IMG/VR virus record: IMGVR_UViG_3300020421_000067
Coordinates: 1 to 36,432 of that record
Length of the DNA stretch: 36,432 nt
Reading direction: 5' to 3' (one strand)
Origin: a virus
The notes beneath the pieces were generated by a model. That model ran no database searches. It worked only from the letters and a program-made list of their open reading frames with translations, and was not told where the DNA came from. The position numbers were made by a program, and so were the translations under genes. Positions 32,809-36,432 of this stretch are shown piece by piece (position 1 is the first letter of the stretch; each line of letters opens with the position of its first letter).

Positions 32809-32855
32809 CTAAATATTTTCAGAATTAGGAGAAACAAGATGCACTAAAACTCCTA
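32809..32855 (+). promoter_or_regulatory. Late motif, sequestered ribosome site and two-codon ORF
   Basis: CTAAATA (32809-32815) is followed after 23 nt by ATG CAC TAA (32839-32847), a start codon with one sense codon and a stop. A good Shine-Dalgarno (AGGAG) precedes the ATG. The segment TAGGAG (32826-32831) pairs exactly with CTCCTA (32850-32855), so the ribosome site and ATG sit inside a hairpin loop. It lies in the 145-nt gap before the small Cys-rich gene and could be a regulatory leader. Confidence 0.45.
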
Positions 32856-32892
32856 CATTATGTCATACTAAGTCCAATAATTCGATAAAGAA

Positions 32893-33036
32893 ATGCACAA
32901 CTTAATTCCACTAAATCAACTCAATGGTTACAATGAGGATAATGATTTAATCACAGAATACTACGAGTGCCTAGTCGAATGTGACGAACAGCAAGCAGAA
33001 TGTAAAAGAATATGTAAGGAGGTTTTAATTCGTTAA
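32893..33036 (+). CDS. Small Cys-rich cyanophage protein
   Basis: A 47-aa frame, MHNLIPLNQLNGYNEDNDLI then EYYECLVECDEQQAECKRIC. Four cysteines (C-x3-C-x6-C-x3-C) suggest two disulfides or a metal site. The repeated x-C-x-x-x-C helices resemble a helical hairpin of the CHCH type. Such small Cys-rich proteins recur in cyanophages; the function is unknown. It is short, but a clean ATG and the regular cysteine spacing support it. Confidence 0.6.
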   Translation: MHNLIPLNQLNGYNEDNDLITEYYECLVECDEQQAECKRICKEVLIR

Positions 33037-33105
33037 TTGTAGTTTACCGAGTTATTAAATGTATCAATTCACTCATCCACCTTAACCAAATTAGCAAAGA
33101 AAAAC

Positions 33106-33136
33106 AAACCCACTTGACATTTTGTTGAGTGGGTTT
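33106..33136 (+). terminator. Hairpin with 3' T-rich tail overlapping a promoter
   Basis: AAACCCACT (33106-33114) pairs perfectly with AGTGGGTTT (33128-33136) over a 13-nt loop, followed by TATAATT. The form (A-run, stem, T-rich end) is that of a terminator for the Cys-rich gene. The downstream T-run is weak, so it may be a moderate terminator. Confidence 0.5.
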
Positions 33137-33142
33137 TATAAT
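33114..33142 (+). promoter_or_regulatory. Consensus sigma70 promoter inside the terminator
   Basis: TTGACA (33114-33119), a 17-bp spacer and TATAAT (33137-33142), both exact consensus. The -35 begins at the last base of the left arm of the hairpin, and the -10 directly follows the right arm. The start is expected near 33149, with a leader of about 12 nt. Confidence 0.75.
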
Positions 33143-33160
33143 TGGGGAAACAAATTATTA

Positions 33161-33346
33161 ATGATTAGTCCGTTGTCTTTTGTAAAAAATGTCAGAACTG
33201 TATATGATAGGTTCTATCAAAAAAATGTGAAGGAAGTGCAAGTACAATTTCAAAATGAAAACCCTGCTTGGATTCCTTATGACACACTTATTTCGATGAT
33301 GTCTTGTAAGATACCAAGTGATTATACAGATTGGGAAAATTTATGA
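33161..33346 (+). CDS. Small protein of unknown function
   Basis: A 61-aa protein starting at ATG 33161 (MISPLSFVKNVRTVYDRFYQ). An upstream in-frame TTG at 33122 lies inside the hairpin and promoter and is not used. Basic N-terminal half, then NPAWIPYDTLISMM. No domain recognised. Its stop overlaps the next start (ATGA). The strong promoter in front suggests early expression. Confidence 0.6.
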   Translation: MISPLSFVKNVRTVYDRFYQKNVKEVQVQFQNENPAWIPYDTLISMMSCKIPSDYTDWENL

Positions 33347-33660
33347 AAATATTATTTAAAATTAGAGAGTTTGCTTGGGTCATTGTATCTGAGGTAGAGG
33401 ATTGGTTATATCCATATCGTAATAGATTGACACCAGAAGAACAATTTGAAATCAGAGTAAAAGACCCTATGAGTGGGGAGACATTTATGGTCGAAGAACA
33501 TATACAACAGCAGAATGAAAGAATCGAAAGATTACAGGATGAAATGCTAACTGTTCAAATGAAATTAGCAGAACACGAAGAGAGATTTAAGACAAAAGTT
33601 AAGATTAAAAAGGATAGCACATCTGTATCAGGAGACATCAAAAATATCTTTAATTCCTAA
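33343..33660 (+). CDS. Coiled-coil protein of unknown function
   Basis: A 105-aa protein with ATG at 33343 (MKILFKIREFAWVIVSEVED). A hydrophobic N-terminal helix is followed by a typical coiled coil (about residues 48-85, HIQQQNERIERLQDEMLTVQ) and a basic tail. It overlaps the previous gene by ATGA. The coiled coil suggests oligomerisation. No family recognised. Confidence 0.6.
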   Translation: MKILFKIREFAWVIVSEVEDWLYPYRNRLTPEEQFEIRVKDPMSGETFMVEEHIQQQNERIERLQDEMLTVQMKLAEHEERFKTKVKIKKDSTSVSGDIKNIFNS

Positions 33661-33664
33661 TATA

Positions 33665-33671
33665 CTAAATA
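33665..33671 (+). promoter_or_regulatory. Late-promoter-like CTAAATA
   Basis: CTAAATA, 24 nt before the ATG at 33696. The spacing is the same as at 3193 and 34783. Confidence 0.5.
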
Positions 33672-33695
33672 ATTCTTAATATAACTTAACTATTG

Positions 33696-33851
33696 ATGAA
33701 GGATAAGAAGGCAGCTAAGATATTGATTAAGAGAGCAAAAGCGAACCCAGAATTATATACCGATATGGAAGTGAAATATGCAAAACTAATTAAAAAAACT
33801 TTAAAACTTTCCAAAGATGACCAACAACTCTCTGAAAATCAATCAAAATAA
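33696..33851 (+). CDS. Small Lys-rich protein, unknown
   Basis: A 51-aa frame, MKDKKAAKILIKRAKANPEL then KYAKLIKKTLKLSKDDQQLS. It is strongly basic and helical. It overlaps the next gene by 35 nt in a different frame. A CTAAATA motif precedes it at the usual distance. Function unknown; the basic charge suggests nucleic acid contact. Confidence 0.6.
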   Translation: MKDKKAAKILIKRAKANPELYTDMEVKYAKLIKKTLKLSKDDQQLSENQSK

Positions 33852-33975
33852 AGATGGTACTTTTACTGTTGAGTGGGATAAACAAGACCCTGATTGGTCT
33901 TGGATGAACAACTTGACATCAAAAGAGATTCAAGGTATTATGGAGAAAGCAATTCACTTAGACCAGAACAAATGA
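33817..33975 (+). CDS. Small Trp-rich protein, unknown
   Basis: A 52-aa frame, MTNNSLKINQNKDGTFTVEW, then DKQDPDWSWMNNLTSKEIQG and IMEKAIHLDQNK. The pattern D-G-T-F-T-V-E-W-D-K-x-D-P-x-W is a conserved motif I recognise from small cyanophage proteins. Function unknown. It starts inside the previous gene and its stop overlaps the next start (ATGA). Confidence 0.65.
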   Translation: MTNNSLKINQNKDGTFTVEWDKQDPDWSWMNNLTSKEIQGIMEKAIHLDQNK

Positions 33976-34358
33976 TAGAAGAATTTTCAAGTCCATCACT
34001 TAATAATTTGAAAGATTCCATCGAGGATGCACTCACAGTTGAGTCTCCACAGGATATTTTGGATTGTATTATGCTTACTTTAAAAAGAAATTCACAATAT
34101 CATCGTGTATGTGCAAGACACAGTAAAGAAGTTTTAGACTTATTATATGGTGTTGATAAAAGTAAAAATGTGGTTGAACTTAATGCAGCTGCAGAAGATG
34201 ACCATAGTTGGATAACAGACTCTAAAAAATGGGTAGATTACACAGAAACACCTGATGGTAACATAGATATTGTAGCGAGTGCTACAGACGTTATGAGTGA
34301 TGATGAGTTGGTTGCAAGTGGTTATCAATTAACAGATACAGGATGGGTTAAAGCATAA
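33972..34358 (+). CDS. Small acidic protein, unknown
   Basis: A 128-aa protein with ATG at 33972 (MIEEFSSPSLNNLKDSIEDA). A TTG at 33894 would extend it into the previous gene and is not preferred. It is acidic, with a helical N-terminal half and a C-terminal D-D-E-L-V-A-S-G-Y-Q-L-T-D-T-G-W-V-K. No domain recognised. It is chained by overlaps to the genes on either side. Confidence 0.6.
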   Translation: MIEEFSSPSLNNLKDSIEDALTVESPQDILDCIMLTLKRNSQYHRVCARHSKEVLDLLYGVDKSKNVVELNAAAEDDHSWITDSKKWVDYTETPDGNIDIVASATDVMSDDELVASGYQLTDTGWVKA

Positions 34359-34594
34359 TGGCACTATCTGAAACTGTCAAGTCAGCATTAAGGGATGCAC
34401 AAGAGGATTTAAAAAATGCTCTTGCCTGTTCAGCTAGAACAGAAAAACCATTTGTGAGTAAAAACATAGCAGATATGTTGGCACATATAGACAACTTAAT
34501 TGACGCAAGTGATATGCTTGAGAAAATAGAAAATCGCAAAGATGGAGATAGCGGTTTCTTTGGAACTTTCTTTAACACCGATTTACCACAATGA
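34358..34594 (+). CDS. Small helical protein, unknown
   Basis: A 78-aa protein with ATG at 34358 overlapping the previous stop (TAATG). It is predicted all-helical (SETVKSALRDAQEDLKNALA, then NIADMLAHIDNLIDASDMLE), with a Gly/Phe-rich end. Function unknown. Confidence 0.6.
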   Translation: MALSETVKSALRDAQEDLKNALACSARTEKPFVSKNIADMLAHIDNLIDASDMLEKIENRKDGDSGFFGTFFNTDLPQ

Positions 34595-34767
34595 AGTATC
34601 ATCTGTATGACGAAAATTATGACCATAAAGGAGATTTCCAGAACCTAGAGGAAATGAAAAACTTTTTATGTGAGTGGAAGTATGACAATAATGATAAAAC
34701 TTATATGGAAGATACGTTTGATTTTATTAAATCTATCAAGTGGCATTGGGATTTAACCGAACACTAA
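34591..34767 (+). CDS. Small acidic/aromatic protein, unknown
   Basis: A 58-aa frame, MKYHLYDENYDHKGDFQNLE, then EMKNFLCEWKYDNNDKTYME and ending IKWHWDLTEH. It overlaps the previous stop (ATGA). Conserved-looking aromatic positions suggest a small folded domain. Function unknown. Confidence 0.6.
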   Translation: MKYHLYDENYDHKGDFQNLEEMKNFLCEWKYDNNDKTYMEDTFDFIKSIKWHWDLTEH

Positions 34768-34782
34768 AATAACATTAAAAAC

Positions 34783-34789
34783 CTAAATA
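34783..34789 (+). promoter_or_regulatory. Late-promoter-like CTAAATA before CP12
   Basis: CTAAATA, 24 nt before the CP12 ATG at 34814, in the 46-nt gap. The motif and spacing match those in front of structural genes. Confidence 0.5.
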
Positions 34790-34813
34790 GTATTGTAACA
34801 AGAGGAACACATT

Positions 34814-35041
34814 ATGAAAACAATAGAAGACCATATCGAGTTCGATAAGCAAAGGATTGAAGACCCAACAGTTTCATCCGCAGCTAGAAGGCACTATAAA
34901 GATGAACTCCATGAACTACAGGAATACGTTGGACATCATAAAGAGGAAATTGAAGCGGGTGATCATCACGACCCAAATGCTTTAGAACTATTTTGCGATT
35001 TGCACCCTGACGAACCAGAGTGCTTAGTCTATGATGACTAA
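34814..35041 (+). CDS. cp12: CP12, Calvin-cycle inhibitor (phage-encoded)
   Basis: A 75-aa protein with the form of cyanophage CP12. The acidic helical N-terminus is MKTIEDHIEFDKQRIEDPTV, and the C-terminal signature LELFCDLHPDEPECLVYDD carries the two cysteines (C-x8-C) that form the redox-active loop. Host CP12 binds GAPDH and PRK and switches the Calvin cycle off. Phage CP12 is thought to shift carbon flow toward the pentose phosphate pathway, providing NADPH and ribose for nucleotide synthesis. The N-terminal Cys pair of plant CP12 is absent, as in other phage forms. It is tail-to-tail with the next gene (4-nt overlap). Confidence 0.85.
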   Translation: MKTIEDHIEFDKQRIEDPTVSSAARRHYKDELHELQEYVGHHKEEIEAGDHHDPNALELFCDLHPDEPECLVYDD

Positions 35042-35280
35042 CCTGACATATTAATCGCAAAGTCAAGTGCTTTTTTTGCACTATCAGATAACCTGATGAC
35101 CCGACTAGATTTAACAACTTGGAAACCGAGTAAGTCTCCGTCTGGGTCTTCGGGTAAACCAAATGGAAGAACTAGAAATATACCTGCGTTGGCAACACAT
35201 TTCCAACCTACATCTACAAAACCCAACTCCCTTAATGCACATTCTAGTTTTAGAGAGTGGCAACCATCAATTAATTTCAT
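35038..35280 (-). CDS. Small protein of unknown function, minus strand
   Basis: An 80-aa protein with ATG at 35280 (MKLIDGCHSLKLECALRELG). The longer upstream frame is Ser-rich and not needed. The sequence FVDVGWKCVANAGIFLVLPF then GLPEDPDGDLLGFQVVKSSR is typical of a small mixed alpha/beta protein. The plus-strand frame at 35096-35332 is its antisense shadow. It is oriented opposite to the neighbours and separated from the methylase by a short divergent promoter region. Function unknown. Confidence 0.6.
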   Translation of the reverse strand: MKLIDGCHSLKLECALRELGFVDVGWKCVANAGIFLVLPFGLPEDPDGDLLGFQVVKSSRVIRLSDSAKKALDFAINMSG

Positions 35281-35309
35281 ACGGATAACCGAACTTTTTA
35301 TATTTAGAA

Positions 35310-35338
35310 TAGACAAAACTAGATTTGTGTGATATAAT
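35310..35338 (+). promoter_or_regulatory. Sigma70-type promoter for the DNA adenine methylase
   Basis: TAGACA (35310-35315), a 17-bp spacer and TATAAT (35333-35338) with extended -10 (TGA). The ATG is at 35345, so the leader is only a few nucleotides long or absent. Confidence 0.6.
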
Positions 35339-35344
35339 ATTTGT

Positions 35345-35902
35345 ATGACATCAACAGCACTTAAAGCTTTAACAGCAACAACAGGAACTAGAACTGATTG
35401 TTGGAACACCCCACCTGAGTTTGTAGGGGATGTACTAGAATTTTTCGATAACAAACTAGATTTAGACCCCTGTTGTAATGACATCGAGAATCCCAACGTA
35501 CCCGCTAAAAAACTTTTCGATGAGAAAATGAATGGACTTGCACAAGATTGGGTTGCCGATAGTGTGTTTATGAATCATCCATACAGTAATAGTAAAGAGT
35601 GGATACCTTATGCAGTATCACAATACAAACTAGGACACGCAAAAGAGTTAGTCTTGCTGATAAAGATGGATGTATCTACAAGATGGTGGAAGTCAATATC
35701 TACCTATCCATTTCTAGCAATTAATAAAAGATTGAAATTTGGAAATGGCAAAGGTGCAGCACCTTTTCAATCCGCAATAGTTTATCTTGGCGATAGACTT
35801 GGTAAGTTTAGACGAGTATTCGGTAAATATGGAACCCTCTATATGCCAGTAATTGAAGTGTCACAAGAGAAGTTGAATCCTCTTGCAGATGTGTTATATT
35901 AA
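35345..35902 (+). CDS. Phage-type DNA N6-adenine methyltransferase (Dam family)
   Basis: A 185-aa protein of the phage DNA N6-adenine methyltransferase family. The family pattern D-x-W-x-T-P-x-x-F (DCWNTPPEFVGDVLEFF, residues 18-34), then LDLDPCCND, GLAQDWVADSVFMNHPYSNS, LVLLIKMDVSTRWW and NKRLKFGNG are all in place. The catalytic motif normally N-P-P-Y/F reads N-H-P-Y here. It would methylate adenines in phage DNA. The recognition site is unknown, though GATC is typical of Dam-type phage enzymes. It has its own promoter. Confidence 0.8.
   Translation: MTSTALKALTATTGTRTDCWNTPPEFVGDVLEFFDNKLDLDPCCNDIENPNVPAKKLFDEKMNGLAQDWVADSVFMNHPYSNSKEWIPYAVSQYKLGHAKELVLLIKMDVSTRWWKSISTYPFLAINKRLKFGNGKGAAPFQSAIVYLGDRLGKFRRVFGKYGTLYMPVIEVSQEKLNPLADVLY
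35873..35900 (+). promoter_or_regulatory. Sigma70-like promoter at the 3' end of the adenine methylase
   Basis: TTGAAT (35873-35878), a 16-bp spacer and TATATT (35895-35900) preceded by TGT (extended -10). It would start transcripts near 35907, giving the last gene a leader of about 120 nt. The sequence after the -10 (TGGGGAAACAAA) repeats the one after the promoter at 33142. Confidence 0.5.
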
Positions 35903-35904
35903 TA

Positions 35905-36008
35905 GTGGGGAAACAAACCCACCAACATAAGACTTTCAAGGTAACGGATACCCAGAGGAATACGTTTTTAAGTCGAACTTAAGCAGTTGGTTGTGTTTTG
36001 TTTCCTCT
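35905..36008 (+). ncRNA. Structured leader or small RNA candidate
   Basis: A 127-nt gene-free stretch between the methylase and the last gene holds several complementary segments: GTGGG (35905-35909) with CCCAC (35918-35922); ACCAAC (35921-35926) with GTTGGT (35986-35991); GGTA (35940-35943) with TACC (35949-35952); TTAAG (35968-35972) with CTTAA (35978-35982); AGAGGAA (35954-35960) with TTCCTCT (36002-36008). The second and last pairings interleave and could form a pseudoknot. It matches no riboswitch or tRNA I recognise. Confidence 0.35.
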
Positions 36009-36029
36009 CGTCAATTTATTTAAACCCTT

Positions 36030-36432
36030 ATGTCAACAAACGCAAGAATTGGTATCAAACTTGAAGATGGTTCAATCCTCTCAGCATATCATCATTGGGA
36101 TGGATACCCAGAGTGGTTAGGTGTCACTCTTAAAGAACAGTACAATACAAAAGAGAAAGTTGCCGAGTTGATAGATGGTGGCAATATGTCATCTTGCTAT
36201 TCTGATAGTGATTTTGATTATGAAAAGCAAGAATTTGTTAAGTTAGATAACCCAAAACCCAACTATTATGGTGGGGATGATGAAGCACCCAGACTAAGTA
36301 AGAACTTTACTCAGTTTGCATTTGACTCAAAATCAGGAGAAGAGTTTTTGTATCTTTTCTCAGAAAATGAGTGGAATGGATTTGCAATCAATCACAAGTA
36401 TTATGATGATGGAGAGATTGTTGATACTAGCA
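36030..36432 (+). CDS. Conserved phage protein, truncated by the window edge
   Basis: The N-terminal 134 codons of a larger protein: MSTNARIGIKLEDGSILSAY, then HHWDGYPEWLG. H-x-W-D-G-Y-P-E-x-L is a signature of a family of unknown function common in marine phages. Later parts are acidic with aromatic clusters (FAFDSKSGEEFLYLFSENEW). No catalytic motif is recognised. The ATG at 36030 has no strong Shine-Dalgarno; expression may depend on the structured leader. The gene continues past 36432. Confidence 0.7.
   Translation, partial: MSTNARIGIKLEDGSILSAYHHWDGYPEWLGVTLKEQYNTKEKVAELIDGGNMSSCYSDSDFDYEKQEFVKLDNPKPNYYGGDDEAPRLSKNFTQFAFDSKSGEEFLYLFSENEWNGFAINHKYYDDGEIVDTS

Noticed and set aside
35096-35332. 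Plus-strand 78-aa reading frame opposite the 80-aa minus-strand gene
   Set aside because: The minus-strand frame reads like a folded protein and ends neatly tail-to-tail with CP12; the plus frame is Pro/Ser/Thr-rich and looks like an antisense shadow.
35940-36010. A tRNA in the structured leader
   Set aside because: No acceptor stem, anticodon arm or T-loop with proper spacing on either strand.
1-36432. CRISPR arrays, insertion sequences, integrase or attachment sites
   Set aside because: No regular direct repeats with spacers, no transposase or integrase motifs and no tRNA-like att site seen.

Overview
The window is a segment of a low-GC, T4-like marine cyanophage (myovirus) genome. Two independent signals support this. 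The first is a set of T4-type morphogenesis genes: a gp32 fragment, gp53, gp48, gp4, a gp54-like protein, gp26 and gp27/gp5-like hub proteins. The second is CP12, the small Calvin-cycle inhibitor that cyanophages carry as an auxiliary metabolic gene. The AT-rich base composition fits a Prochlorococcus or open-ocean Synechococcus host, but the host genus cannot be fixed from the sequence alone.

Layout. 1-433 is the 3' end of gene 32 with a strong terminator. 463-3192 (minus strand) holds gp53, gp48, an unknown small protein and gp4. 3223-13703 (plus) is the tail and baseplate module: gp54-like, gp26 with a small frameshift partner, two related tape-measure-like proteins, a gp27-like hub, an OB-fold hub/spike protein, a separate beta-helix needle and a C1q-tipped fibre. 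13754-14245 has two small genes. 14305-23229 holds the large fibre genes: a 1907-aa protein ending in a self-cleaving S74 chaperone, a 730-aa repeat fibre and a polyglycine-rich adhesin resembling gp38-type receptor-binding tips. 23251-28502 is an accessory island with five Fe(II)/2-oxoglutarate-type oxygenases, a flavin-dependent tryptophan-halogenase homologue, a DUF6356-like membrane protein and two unknowns. 28570-32399 carries a DEAH helicase, a cytidylyltransferase-like protein, a 34-aa microprotein, a DNA methyltransferase, small proteins and PurN. 32445-36432 is a run of very small, overlapping cyanophage genes with CP12, a phage-type DNA adenine methylase and a 3'-truncated gene.

How it works together. 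Structural and some late genes are preceded by CTAAATA or TATAAATA, close to the T4 late-promoter consensus, usually 22-25 nt upstream of the start. Small early-type genes have sigma70-like -35/-10 promoters, often with an extended -10. Baseplate, hub and fibre genes are packed end to end and probably co-transcribed. CP12 and PurN would redirect host carbon flow and purine synthesis toward nucleotides.

Main points for a second look: (1) a textbook -1 ribosomal frameshift cassette at the end of gene 26 (T-TTT-TTC, 7-nt spacer, 9-bp hairpin) that would fuse gp26 to a 59-aa downstream frame, as in lambda G/GT-type tail-assembly chaperones; (2) the halogenase plus five-oxygenase island directly behind the glycine-rich adhesin; (3) a symmetric pair of divergent late promoters; (4) a two-codon ORF whose ribosome binding site lies in a hairpin; (5) a hairpin overlapping a consensus sigma70 promoter; (6) a structured leader before the last gene.
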